Below, piece by piece: positions 14,534 to 23,586 of a stretch of DNA of 51,271 nt (positions are counted from its first letter, which is position 1; every line of letters begins with the position of its first letter). The notes below the pieces were generated by a model. That model was given only the letters and a program-made list of their open reading frames with translations, was not told where the DNA came from and did no database searches. Source of the stretch: Fibrobacterota bacterium (GTDB taxonomy: Bacteria > Fibrobacterota > Chitinivibrionia > Chitinivibrionales > Chitinispirillaceae); assembly GCA_023459055.1 (NCBI GenBank), contig JAEWVR010000007.1:1-51271 (forward strand), given 5' to 3'. Position numbers and translations under genes: made by a program.

Positions 14534-16084
14534 CTATTTGCTCAATGGAAGGTTGATAGTTAAAACTGCAGAACACTCAAATGTCCTGTCAGGAATTGAC
14601 ACCGGTGAAAAATCAGCCATATTTGAAAATACTTTTTCATACGAGCCACCCAGAGCTATTTCACCGATGCGCCATACCTGCCGTGAGAGGGTAATGCCAA
14701 TTTGAAAAACATTATCAATCCGTCGTTTTCTGAACTCCTGACGCTCAATCGTATCAATTGAAATTCCATCAACACTCAGACTGCTAATGTTGTAAAGTTT
14801 GCCGGTCGTAATATCTCTCGCAAGAGCAATATCAGGATATTTTGGAATGTACCAGACATAATCTTCTGTATTAAAAGATAGTGAATAACCCAGTGAAACT
14901 TTTAATGCGAGTTTCCAGAATAGTGAAAAGGTGTTGTCAAGTGATGGCGACAGTGAAATCGTGGAATTGGGGATCTGGAGCAGCTGTATTGTTGTATCAC
15001 GTTGTGCCTGTTCGATTCTTCTGATATAGAGATCGGTGAGAATAAGTGGTTTTGTGATAATATTCATATTGTTGCCAAGAAAATCCGATCCGGATATATT
15101 GCTGACTTTCACGGTTTCGTCACTGGTTGTTATGTCAATTAACATCGCAAGAATAAATATGTTGATATTTATAGAGTAATGACGGCTTATTTTTGTATCA
15201 AAAAAGCCAAAGATCGAGTAGATCTGTTGGGTCAGTTCTGAATGCGAAAGGGTAAATTTACCATTAAGGGAAACGCCGCCGAATTTTGTGAAGGAGGTGT
15301 CGGGAATAAAGAGCGATAGATTGAAACTGTTGGATGACGATAATGATTGTGAAAGACTTTTATCGCGTGAAAAGGTGTAGCTTGCAGAGAAGGGGCCGAG
15401 GTTGTTTATCTGCAGAAATGCAGACCAGGAATGCGATAGCGAATCGGCCTTATAGGAATTCTGGTCTGATGACTCCGTGTTGGTGTATGATGTTCCAATT
15501 GTAAATCGGTCATGGTCAGGCCAGGGGATATTCCATTTTATTGATGCTGAAAGGTCGGTTCCAAAGCCGCTGGTTGTCGATTTATTCATTGTCTGCAGTA
15601 ATGAATTATCAATTGGCACATGTTCCTGTGCCTGTTTGTACGTTTCGCCAACGGATAATGATAATTTAGGTAATGAGATCGTTTTTTTGGGTACTGGCTC
15701 TGAAATAATACCTAAAGAATCGATTGCCTTTGCGGCTTCATTTTTTAATCCAAGCAGCGAGAATATGAGATAGCGCTGTTCGAATTTTGGTTGATAAAGG
15801 GGAGATGCTTTGTCCGGTTTGAGTGCGTAATTAAACGCCAGAGCCGTATCCAGTACTCCTTTTTCAAGGTAGATGGTTGCATACTGATAAAGGAATGAAT
15901 CTCTTGATAATCCAGCATTTCGTGAAAGATCCAGATAATGGATTGCAGAATCGGTTTGATTGGTGGAAAGAAAGGTGTTGCTTTTATCAAGATAGAACAG
16001 GGCAGGGGAGTCCGGATCTGTTGCTGCAAACAGAAAACAGGCTGACACCAGAAAAATGGCAACTATTCGATACATGTAAAGCAT
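14534..16084 (-). CDS. Secreted protein with short TPR region and beta-strand-rich, barrel-like C-terminal part
   Basis: 516 residues. A signal peptide (MLYMYRIVAIFLVSACFLFA; a second Met at residue 4 is possible) precedes a TPR-like region (about 25-120). From about residue 145 the sequence turns to repeated polar/aromatic strands with Ser, Asn and Tyr (SLSVGETYKQ, TIGTSYTNTESSDQN, LKVSLGYSLSFNTED), typical of an outer-membrane barrel. The last residues, AVLTINLPLSK, lack the classic terminal Phe. It is the first gene of the operon with the TPR lipoprotein, kinase and activator, and may be the surface component whose state is sensed. Family not recognised. Confidence 0.7.
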   Translation of the reverse strand: MLYMYRIVAIFLVSACFLFAATDPDSPALFYLDKSNTFLSTNQTDSAIHYLDLSRNAGLSRDSFLYQYATIYLEKGVLDTALAFNYALKPDKASPLYQPKFEQRYLIFSLLGLKNEAAKAIDSLGIISEPVPKKTISLPKLSLSVGETYKQAQEHVPIDNSLLQTMNKSTTSGFGTDLSASIKWNIPWPDHDRFTIGTSYTNTESSDQNSYKADSLSHSWSAFLQINNLGPFSASYTFSRDKSLSQSLSSSNSFNLSLFIPDTSFTKFGGVSLNGKFTLSHSELTQQIYSIFGFFDTKISRHYSININIFILAMLIDITTSDETVKVSNISGSDFLGNNMNIITKPLILTDLYIRRIEQAQRDTTIQLLQIPNSTISLSPSLDNTFSLFWKLALKVSLGYSLSFNTEDYVWYIPKYPDIALARDITTGKLYNISSLSVDGISIDTIERQEFRKRRIDNVFQIGITLSRQVWRIGEIALGGSYEKVFSNMADFSPVSIPDRTFECSAVLTINLPLSK

Positions 16085-16364
16085 CCGTTCAAAATAGTGA
16101 CCTCATTAGGAAATACTGTCTGTTTCGCATCCGCTCTATCTGTAAGTATTCCGGATACAGATATCAAATGTACTTAAATAGTATACACTTATGACAGTGA
16201 TAGCTCAAGGGGGTATGTTGATGAAATTGAACGGAGGAATACGTATTAATTGCGGATAGCGTTTATTTACGCTAATACAATGAGAATCATGAGGATCACA
16301 ATCCATAACGAAGTAGAATATCTGTGTGTTGCGACTCTTGTCACACGGAATCTACCCGATAAAA

Positions 16365-16397
16365 AAGTACACCGGACAGGCAGATCCGGTGTACTTT
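16365..16397 (-). terminator. Intrinsic terminator of the lipoprotein gene
   Basis: Read on the minus strand, AAGTACACCGGA pairs perfectly with TCCGGTGTACTT around an eight-base loop, followed by T6. It starts about 20 bases after the stop of the gene ending at 16419. It separates that gene from the four-gene kinase operon, whose own promoter should lie in 16085-16364; I see no clear promoter there. Confidence 0.85.
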
Positions 16398-16418
16398 GAA
16401 AGAAGTATGCAAAAAGGG

Positions 16419-17606
16419 TCAATTGTAATTTATATCACCATAAATGGTCGCAATTGATCCTGAGCCACAGTCTTTTCCCTCTCTCCTCAGGTCACCTTTA
16501 CAATAGATCCATTTATCTGATTTGCCAAATGACATATTCAGAGAATAGACGCATCCGGTTGTATCCGGCGTTGAAACCTGAATATTACCGTACAGTTGTT
16601 TCGGATCGAATTTTCCGGTTCCCTGAAGGTTGAGATTTAAAACGGTATCCGGACTGTAAATACTCAGATACCCGCTTGCTCTGCCATTGGATGTGATCAT
16701 CATAGTAAATTTGACTGCTCCGGTGTCTTGTACTCCAGACGGATAAAAATATGCATTGAGTAAACCTGACAGTACGACTGTATCCTGTGGTGGCTGCGTA
16801 CATTCCACAGAATAGAATTTGTAAAGCAATGCTTTTGTATCCTGGTTGTAAATATAACCGCTTAAGACCGTATCGCCTCTTATGAACAGTTCATACCGTG
16901 CATAGAAACCGGCTTCTTTACAGTATCCAACAATTTCAAAGTATTTAACACCTGCGGAATCCTTTTTTGTGTAAAGTTTTTCAAACATAAATGTTTTCAG
17001 TACTGTATCGGTAAATTGCATACCTCCTGAGACATAATAGTCGGAATTCATAAAAGATATGGTTCCATCAACCATACCGTAATATGCACTGACTTTTACA
17101 CAGCTGTTGAAAATAATGGAATCTTTATCACTGCAGCTTGATGGGTAGCCTTCAATCTCGATACAAAGATCAACGGAACCGGTTGCTGACAATTTAAGTG
17201 TCAACTTTGTAACAGATCCTGCATAGATCGTGGCAGCTACTTTGCCTGTGTGTGTAACAATGGCACTCTTTTCTGTCAAGTAACCGGCGAAATATCTGTT
17301 GACTCCTGCAGGAATACCATTAATCCGTACTTTCTGACCTCTAAGGTCGAACTTTTGCCATGAATACTTTATAGTATCCATATTTGCACCGGTAATAATC
17401 AGATTAAGTGAATTTGTGTCAAGCAGTGCATCAGATTTCGACAATGCACCTTTCGACAGATCCGGTAGTGTTATCTCTACAGAGCCGGTCTGATCAGTTG
17501 GATTTCCGCTTGATGAAATAGATGCGTTCTGAGAACATGAGAAAAGACCAAATGTTCCAAACAGGAACATCACCAGTCCGCATCGTAGGACTTTGGATTT
17601 TAACAT
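16419..17606 (-). CDS. Lipoprotein of unknown function, beta-rich
   Basis: About 395 residues from the ATG at 17606, which has an AGGA site and gives a clean lipoprotein signal (MLKSKVLRCGLVMFLFGTFG then LFSC). After a Ser/Asn/Gly linker, residues about 35-135 resemble an Ig-like or carboxypeptidase-regulatory-like domain (GSVEITLPDLSKG to LTLKLSATGSVDLCIEI). The rest consists of beta-rich repeats such as FMFEKLYTKKDSAGVKYFEI and VVLSGLLNAYFYPSGVQD. No catalytic motif seen. A strong terminator follows it, so it is probably a single-gene unit. Likely an envelope protein; role unknown. Confidence 0.65.
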   Translation of the reverse strand: MLKSKVLRCGLVMFLFGTFGLFSCSQNASISSSGNPTDQTGSVEITLPDLSKGALSKSDALLDTNSLNLIITGANMDTIKYSWQKFDLRGQKVRINGIPAGVNRYFAGYLTEKSAIVTHTGKVAATIYAGSVTKLTLKLSATGSVDLCIEIEGYPSSCSDKDSIIFNSCVKVSAYYGMVDGTISFMNSDYYVSGGMQFTDTVLKTFMFEKLYTKKDSAGVKYFEIVGYCKEAGFYARYELFIRGDTVLSGYIYNQDTKALLYKFYSVECTQPPQDTVVLSGLLNAYFYPSGVQDTGAVKFTMMITSNGRASGYLSIYSPDTVLNLNLQGTGKFDPKQLYGNIQVSTPDTTGCVYSLNMSFGKSDKWIYCKGDLRREGKDCGSGSIATIYGDINYN

Positions 17607-17834
17607 AAGGCACATCCTTTGATAAATAGTGATAATGATTACATACAAAAACGGAATTTTTTATGTTCCCGAATTGTATGCGGCTGTCGTTGTAACAGTG
17701 TTACCTGTTTTAATATATATCAACTGTTTACAAAAAGACCCGTTATGGTTAAAAAACAATTCACAAAACGTTCTCCGGCAGAGGACCGTATAATGGTTGG
17801 CGAAGTGTGAACAACCACAGCCAATATCCCGTAG

Positions 17835-17854
17835 GGGCGAATCATTATTCGCCC
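17835..17854. repeat. GGGCGAAT palindrome
   Basis: A perfect hairpin GGGCGAAT-CATT-ATTCGCCC in the gene-free stretch 17607-18113. The same 20 bases, with the same GTAGG prefix, occur at 38204-38223. It is a dispersed intergenic palindrome of the REP type. Apart from this element I see nothing supportable in 17607-18113. Confidence 0.75.
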
Positions 17855-18113
17855 GGGAAAATGTATCGCCCGGAAAAAAAATGTTTCAAACAAAAAAATA
17901 TTACAAATTATTAGACGGATACCAAATAACGGATAGTACAAATAGAAAGTAGTTTTTGCAGATAAAAACGGCACATTATAATGACTATTAATAAACAACA
18001 ATAACAGCAGTTAAAGTATTAATGCATTATCAACAATGATGGAGTGATGTTTTCAGTGGAAAAGACGTAAACAATGTTGTTAGTTGACTAAGCAGGAAAC
18101 AGGGGAGAGGAAC

Positions 18114-18236
18114 CTTCTTACCCTTCATACTCTTCTTAACCTCAACCTTCTCAACCTCAACCTTACCCTCAACCTTACCCTTACCCTTACCCTCAACCTT
18201 ACCCTTAACCTTACCCTTAACCTCAACCTTACCCTA
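18114..18236. repeat. Hexanucleotide-type tandem array
   Basis: About 120 bases built from CTTACC, CTCAAC and CTTAAC units, or GG(G/T)T(A/G)A on the minus strand, with one irregular stretch on the left side. It abuts the stop codon of the minus-strand gene at 18234 and so would form the start of its 3' untranslated region. A plus-strand frame through it is Leu/Thr/Asn low complexity and not a credible gene. Confidence 0.85.
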
Positions 18237-18638
18237 TTTCTTATTTCCTTTTTTATTTTCCTTAAGTTCAATCTGTTTATTGATCTTGTTTTTTTCTATC
18301 TCTTTCATCGCTTTTTCGATTTTTGTTTTGAGCTCATCAGAAATTTCATTTTGTTTCCGTTTCTGTATCTTGTCAGAAAAAGCTTTCTTTTCGCGGGCAA
18401 TGTTATCTGGTGTTATATAAGGATTGACATTCGGGGCTGAAGTTGTTTTTACTGAATCAAGCTGAACTTTAACATTTTCAGGCAGCGATTGCATAATCTC
18501 ATTGAAGATGTTATCGGTTTTACTCTTCTTATCAATCTGAGCAGAGGTATCCACTGCTGTTATTGGCTCCATCGCAAGCTCGTTTGCAGCAGATGCATAC
18601 ATTGTCAGAAGGGAGATTAGTACAATCACTTTTAGCAT
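18234..18638 (-). CDS. Small secreted Lys/Glu-rich coiled-coil protein
   Basis: 134 residues. Signal peptide MLKVIVLISLLTMYASAANE, then a charged region with SLPENVKVQLDSV and a C-terminal Lys/Glu helix (KIEKAMKEIEKNKINKQIE) likely to be a coiled coil. An AGGA site 6 bases upstream supports the start. Organisation (signal, P-x-x-V-K motif, basic helical tail) matches the next gene upstream at 18675-19280, with which it probably forms a two-gene unit 36 bases apart. Its stop runs directly into the hexamer array. Function not recognised; a periplasmic structural or chaperone-like helper is possible. Confidence 0.6.
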   Translation of the reverse strand: MLKVIVLISLLTMYASAANELAMEPITAVDTSAQIDKKSKTDNIFNEIMQSLPENVKVQLDSVKTTSAPNVNPYITPDNIAREKKAFSDKIQKRKQNEISDELKTKIEKAMKEIEKNKINKQIELKENKKGNKK

Positions 18639-18674
18639 ACCGGATCCTGAAAATGAGTTTCGGTTTAAAAATAA

Positions 18675-19280
18675 TTACTTGTTTTTGTTCTTTTCAATTT
18701 TTTCCATGATTTCGTTTTTTTTGGCTTCAAGAGCTTTACGTGCTTCCTCAGCCTGTGCTTTACGTTCGTCAAGTTTTTTCTCAAGCTGTGCAAGTGCCTT
18801 TTCATATTTCGCTTTCTTTGCAGCGTCAATTTTTTCAAGTTCTTTATTTAACTTTTCACGTGCGACCAGTTTTCTTTTGTCAACAAGCACTTTCATTGAA
18901 TCATGACGTTGATCTTTGAGATCACGAATGAGTGCAAGTTTCGCTTTGACTGAATCAGGCAGCCCGATATCATCTATATTTTTAAGTGAATCCGGAAGCG
19001 TAGCAATATAAGCCTGAACAGCTGCTCTGAATTCAGTCTTCTGCGAATCGATCTTTGCTTTAAATGATGCACGCTGGACCTCGATCTCGGTTTTCAATGC
19101 ACTGATTTCTGCTTTATAGGCATCAATACGTGCCTTTACAGAATCGGGAATAGTGGTGTTAATCTCCTCCAGTGCTTTTGCTTTGTCTTTCTCAGCCTTT
19201 TGGACTGTTGATGTTGAATCACTTGCAAATACTCCGGTAACAAGTAAACCTGCTGCAACTAATGATACTACTCTGATCAT
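18675..19280 (-). CDS. Secreted coiled-coil protein with repeated PDS-V/L-K motifs
   Basis: 201 residues: signal peptide MIRVVSLVAAGLLVTGVFAS, then almost continuous helix rich in Lys, Glu, Ala and Asp. The motif PDS(V/L)K occurs three times, as IPDSVKARID, LPDSLKNIDD and LPDSVKAKLA, at about 33-residue spacings and multiples. A related motif is present in the downstream gene. The C-terminal 80 residues form a strongly charged coiled coil (KKAKYEKALAQLEKKLDERK). GAGGG precedes the ATG. No enzymatic motif; probably an envelope filament or scaffold. Compositional bias makes homology assignments risky. Confidence 0.65.
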   Translation of the reverse strand: MIRVVSLVAAGLLVTGVFASDSTSTVQKAEKDKAKALEEINTTIPDSVKARIDAYKAEISALKTEIEVQRASFKAKIDSQKTEFRAAVQAYIATLPDSLKNIDDIGLPDSVKAKLALIRDLKDQRHDSMKVLVDKRKLVAREKLNKELEKIDAAKKAKYEKALAQLEKKLDERKAQAEEARKALEAKKNEIMEKIEKNKNK

Positions 19281-19640
19281 ATAAAACCCTCGGTTTATTA
19301 GTTAAAAATGAATACCTTTCACTGCACTGGTAATAAACATCAAATCCCATGCCAGAAATTTAGTCACAATAAATCAATTACTTATGTGTTGAGGCAGCCT
19401 ACGGTTTTGGGGTGATTTAACCCCACACTACTGAAGCTTATGTATTATTTACATAAAATCAATAGCTTATGGCAAATAACCGTATGGGGTGATAAGACAT
19501 CATTATATAGTGCATATCGCTCTATACTGTGTATCGCTCTGTAAGTGATTGAATCGGAATGTGTAAATCACTTTTCTTTACTTTTGCAGAAAAAACTATT
19601 ATTTTATGAATTCGTGACACTAATTTTATCAGGGGACGCA
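19281..19640. other. Divergent intergenic region
   Basis: These 360 bases separate the minus-strand coiled-coil gene from the plus-strand protease gene and should contain both promoters. A short stem GGGGT-GATTTA-ACCCC lies near 19415, and TATCGCTCT occurs twice within 20 bases near 19515-19540. I cannot place a promoter with confidence. Confidence 0.35.
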
Positions 19641-21719
19641 ATGAAGAACATTTCTCTCATTATCATAATCTTATTCAGTTCATTATTCTCAGCACCCAAA
19701 GAAAAAACTCTGCCAGAACTTGCAGAATCTCTTTTAAAAACAGCCGAAAAGTATCATTATAAACCTTGCGCAATAAATGATACCTTTTCAGAGAACGTAT
19801 ACAAGTCATTTATGGAGTACCTTGATCCGTATTCAATCATATTTACTAAAGAAAGTATAACACCTCTTGAAAAACTTAAAACATCTATTCCGAATCATAT
19901 AAAGCAACGCGAAACTATTTTTATCGACTCTGCGATTGTCATCTATAAACGCCAGCTTATGATGGCGGATTCACTTGTTAAGTCTTTTTCGGGCAGGGAT
20001 TTTGATTTTTCTGTGAGAGATTCGATTGTTACCGATAAAAAGCTGCAGTTTGCTGAGCGTGCGCTTTGGAGTAACAGGATGTCGCAGTGGATCAAATATC
20101 ACGTATTATGGTCCATACAAAATAAGGCAGATTCCTCCGGGGTGGTTACATTACCTCAAGGTGATGAAAAAAAGAAATTTATTGAAAATGCAATCAGTCG
20201 TATCTCCTGCAGGTTTATGTTCAAAATTAATTCACCTGAGGATCTGAAAGCATATGTGGAGAATGCTTACTTAAAGGCTTTGTCGCTGGCATTTGATCCG
20301 CATAGCATCTACCTGACCAATGCTGAAGCAAGAGAATTTCAAGGGAATCTTTCAAAAGAGGCCGCAGCATTTGGAATTACATTCTCAATAAATTCAATTG
20401 GTGAGATTGTGGTGGATGAGGTTGTACCGGGTGGTCCTGCATGGAGTTCTAATCTGATTAATGATGGAGATATTATTGTTGACATTATCAAAGATGATGG
20501 AAAACGACTTGATATGCAATGTGTTTCACTAAAAGATCTTTCAGCATTTCTTTCGACGATCGGGTTTAAGCAGACTAATTTCAAGGTACGGAAGAAGAAT
20601 GGCAAGATTATTGAAGTAACCCTGCAAAAAGATGTGTTGATTGTTGATGACAACGTGATACGTTGTTATTTACTGAATGGCAGCAGAAATATTGCATATA
20701 TCTATCTTCCCTCATTTTATCATGAATTTCGTTATTCCAGTTATTTTTCATCAGGGTGTGCAAATGATTTCGCCAAGGAATTGATAAAACTCAAGAATGC
20801 TCCAATTGATGCCTTGATACTTGATCTGCGGGATAACGGTGGGGGAGCAATGAATGAAGCGCTTAGAATTGCCGGATCGCTTATTGATTTTGGTTGCCTG
20901 AGTATTTCTCATGAGCGAAATAAAAAACCGGAATTATTGAAGGATGCTGCAAAGGGTGTTGTGTTTGGAAAGCCAACGATTGTCATGGTTAATTCAATGT
21001 CCGCATCCGCATCTGAGATGCTCGCAGGTGTGTTGCAGGATTACCACAGGGCACTGATTGTTGGATCAAGAACTTTCGGGAAAAGTACCATGCAACAGAC
21101 TATCCCTGTTGATGCAGGAAACTTTGACTCACTTGAAGCATACAAAGGTACTGTGTCTGGATATGTCAAGTTGACAACAGGCGCTTTTTACAGAGTAACC
21201 GGAGAAAGCCATCAAAATAAAGGTATCTATCCTGATATTATGTTGCCCGATATGTATGAACATGTATCATTCAGGGAATTTGCGTTCAGGAATTCTCTTG
21301 AATTGCAAAAAATAGAAAAAAACAGCTATTACAAACCACTCAATGAAATGCCGTTAAGCAGGCTCGTTGCATCAAGCGCAATCCGTGTTAATAAGAGTAC
21401 ACAATTTAATTATGTTAAGCGATATGCCGGGATTGTCAGAAAAATGGATGAGTCATCAGTAATTCCGCTGCAATTCAATGCGTTTAAAGAATATGTTCAT
21501 CGTCTCGACAATTGTGATGATTCCATGAGTGTAAAGAACCCGGAATTCACTGTCGGACTACCCGATTATATAAAAAGCAGAGACAAAATGACATCACTTG
21601 ATAAAGAGAGTAACCGGCGGATAATGGATGCAATCAGAAAAGATCTTTACATTAACGAAACATACCGCATCGTTGTTGATCTTTTAAATACAACATCAAC
21701 TACAGGAAGTGCACAATGA
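19641..21719 (+). CDS. prc: Carboxy-terminal processing protease (Prc/Tsp family, S41)
   Basis: 692 residues from the ATG at 19641, chosen over the longer frame because it has an AGGGGA site and starts a signal peptide (MKNISLIIIILFSSLFSA). The N-terminal helical domain contains FSENVYKSFMEYLDPYSIIF, typical of Prc. A PDZ domain covers about 235-320, and the S41 core about 350-540. The catalytic Ser is in SASASE (about 456) and the Lys in FGKST (481); the 25-residue spacing matches E. coli Ser430/Lys455. A Prc-type C-terminal tail follows. It degrades or trims periplasmic proteins from their C-termini. The stop overlaps the next gene by four bases, suggesting an adaptor or substrate partnership. 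Confidence 0.9.
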   Translation: MKNISLIIIILFSSLFSAPKEKTLPELAESLLKTAEKYHYKPCAINDTFSENVYKSFMEYLDPYSIIFTKESITPLEKLKTSIPNHIKQRETIFIDSAIVIYKRQLMMADSLVKSFSGRDFDFSVRDSIVTDKKLQFAERALWSNRMSQWIKYHVLWSIQNKADSSGVVTLPQGDEKKKFIENAISRISCRFMFKINSPEDLKAYVENAYLKALSLAFDPHSIYLTNAEAREFQGNLSKEAAAFGITFSINSIGEIVVDEVVPGGPAWSSNLINDGDIIVDIIKDDGKRLDMQCVSLKDLSAFLSTIGFKQTNFKVRKKNGKIIEVTLQKDVLIVDDNVIRCYLLNGSRNIAYIYLPSFYHEFRYSSYFSSGCANDFAKELIKLKNAPIDALILDLRDNGGGAMNEALRIAGSLIDFGCLSISHERNKKPELLKDAAKGVVFGKPTIVMVNSMSASASEMLAGVLQDYHRALIVGSRTFGKSTMQQTIPVDAGNFDSLEAYKGTVSGYVKLTTGAFYRVTGESHQNKGIYPDIMLPDMYEHVSFREFAFRNSLELQKIEKNSYYKPLNEMPLSRLVASSAIRVNKSTQFNYVKRYAGIVRKMDESSVIPLQFNAFKEYVHRLDNCDDSMSVKNPEFTVGLPDYIKSRDKMTSLDKESNRRIMDAIRKDLYINETYRIVVDLLNTTSTTGSAQ

Positions 21720-22798
21720 AACAATTAATCGCTCTATTCAAATCAGGACTACTGTTGTATATTGCAGGTTTTATAACAATTTGCAGTGCTCAGACTGAGA
21801 CTGCAGCAGACACAGCCTCTTATAACAGTCAGATACTTACAAAAAATGCAGGTGAATATCTGAAAAGCGTGCATGAAAAACTGTTACCGCAAAGAAAAGC
21901 TGTGTATGAGTATCTTCAAAGTGTGACAAAATCAAGAAGAACAAGGGTTGTTGAAAGAAAACGCCAGGAAATGATCATTGCCATAAAGAAAAATAGTGAA
22001 TATTTTAAAACATTTATTCCTTTCAATAATGATAACGAATTCAAGGATGAACTGCAACACTATCTTGATTTCGAATATAGTATACTCAAAGAAGACTTCG
22101 ATAAAATAGTTGACATGGAGCAAATTGAAGCTTTGACAATTGATCAGGAGGAAGCGCATCAGATGGCACTTGATCTTGCGTTTGAGAAACTTGACACGTG
22201 TTTTGAACAGTTTGAACGTGCTGAAGATGCTTTTTTTGCCAGGTATAATATCAAAAAGAGCACCGAAAAAGATAAAATGTCTTTGGCAATTGAACGTGCA
22301 AATGATCTGATTGAATATTATAACTCTATACACAGGATATTTTATAAAGTTGATAAAATTCATCGCCAGGCACATGAGGCTGTCCAGAGAAAAGATGTTG
22401 TTGCACTCGAACAACTTTCTGTTACCATTGTCTCGTTTGCGGATGAAGCTCTTGAAAAACTATCGAATAAGCAGCCCTTTGAGGGTGATAATGAGTTGAT
22501 AACGGCTACAAAGGATCTTGTCGGATTTTATAAAAAAGAGGGACTGGGAAGAATTCCTCTAAATGTAAAATTTAATCTGGATAAGGACCGGTTTGACGAG
22601 GCCGCAAAAAAAATCCAGTCGATAAAGTCAGCGGATCGAACTGAAGCTGATGTCAAGGAGTATAACAGTGCCGTTAACGATTATAATAAAGCGGTAAAGG
22701 AAATCAATAAGGTAAATTCATCGTCAACCAAGACACATAACCAAATGATTAAACGATGGAATGACACTGGTGAAATGTTTTTTAAGAAACATTCCTGA
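21716..22798 (+). CDS. Secreted helical protein coupled to the Prc protease
   Basis: 360 residues with a signal peptide (LLLYIAGFITICSAQ), otherwise predicted mostly alpha-helical and highly charged (EYLKSVHEKLLPQRKAVYEY, AIERANDLIEYYNSIHRIFY). The composition recalls DUF3829-type secreted helical proteins, but I do not recognise a definite family. It starts within the stop codon of the protease gene (ATGA overlap), so the two are almost certainly made together. E. coli Prc works with the TPR adaptor NlpI; a helical co-encoded secreted protein may serve a similar adaptor role, or be a substrate. That is inference. Confidence 0.6.
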   Translation: MKQLIALFKSGLLLYIAGFITICSAQTETAADTASYNSQILTKNAGEYLKSVHEKLLPQRKAVYEYLQSVTKSRRTRVVERKRQEMIIAIKKNSEYFKTFIPFNNDNEFKDELQHYLDFEYSILKEDFDKIVDMEQIEALTIDQEEAHQMALDLAFEKLDTCFEQFERAEDAFFARYNIKKSTEKDKMSLAIERANDLIEYYNSIHRIFYKVDKIHRQAHEAVQRKDVVALEQLSVTIVSFADEALEKLSNKQPFEGDNELITATKDLVGFYKKEGLGRIPLNVKFNLDKDRFDEAAKKIQSIKSADRTEADVKEYNSAVNDYNKAVKEINKVNSSSTKTHNQMIKRWNDTGEMFFKKHS

Positions 22799-22928
22799 GT
22801 ACTGGAATGTTTTATTGATAAACTGGTTTATTTTATATTTTCAACAGTAAACAATTATAAGATAAATACTCTTTAAAATGCGGTCAAAAAAGCGGTGTTA
22901 ACAATCTTTTGACCGCATCCTGAACAGA

Positions 22929-23120
22929 TTAGAATTGTGTAAAGAACTCCCAGGTTTTTGCACCATCATCACCGCCGCCATCAACATTTCCCGGTGTATG
23001 ATCACCATCAAAATCCTTGATGCTATTGAGATTTTTTGTATGATTCATATAATTCAAGTCTGGCAAAAGATTTTGCTGGTAACACAATGAATCCTGTTTG
23101 TCACAGGACCCACGACCCGA
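22929..23120 (-). pseudogene. C-terminal remnant of a secreted esterase-like gene
   Basis: A 63-codon minus-strand frame without a start codon reads CDKQDSLCYQQNLLPDLNYM, NHTKNLNSIKDFDGDHTPGN and DGGGDDGAKTWEFFTQF, then stop. The ending G-x-D-G-A-x-x-x-W-x-F-F closely resembles the C-terminus of PHB-depolymerase/feruloyl-esterase-type alpha/beta hydrolases, with the D-G-D-H stretch standing where their His motif (H-T-x-P-G) falls. The upstream catalytic parts are missing. Likely a decayed polysaccharide-esterase gene. Confidence 0.45.
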
Positions 23121-23586
23121 TTAAGAACAAAAAACGGTTTCTTTTAATAAGCCTGTTGAAAAATTAAAAATTGAAAACAACTTAACTATAAAACATCGTT
23201 GTATAAATAAAATAAGAGTAAACATTGGTATTTGCATGAAAAAGGATTTGTATAAATGGGTTCATAATGATATTTGTGCGAACATGATAATATGTAATAT
23301 CTATATTTAATAGTAAGATGAGCAGATAAATAAGCATTGTAAATGTATTATGCTTCGATTATGTGCGAACATTTTTTGGTAACAGACAATTCCTGGTTTA
23401 TCCAGTGGGATCAAAGAATTATTCTGGTGATCTTACGGGGAAAGAATCGGGGAATGAATCTTTTTAATTGCATACCAGTGAAAATTAACGCTGGTGTGAT
23501 ATCTAAAAAAAGTGCTAAAGTTCTAGTAAGGTGCTACCGATAAATAGGACAGAATCTATGGTAACACTTTTCGTAAGAAATTAATT
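23121..23586. other. AT-rich gene-free stretch
   Basis: No convincing gene, RNA or repeat seen. A 66-codon frame at 23343-23543 lacks a ribosome site and has no protein-like pattern. The sequence should include the promoter of the gene at 23587, which I cannot locate. Confidence 0.3.

Noticed and set aside
18084..18440. A plus-strand frame of Leu/Thr/Asn repeats
   Set aside because: It is the translation of the hexamer array running antisense into a well-supported minus-strand gene.
23343..23543. A 66-codon frame upstream of the gene at 23587
   Set aside because: No ribosome site, no recognisable pattern and AT-rich intergenic composition.
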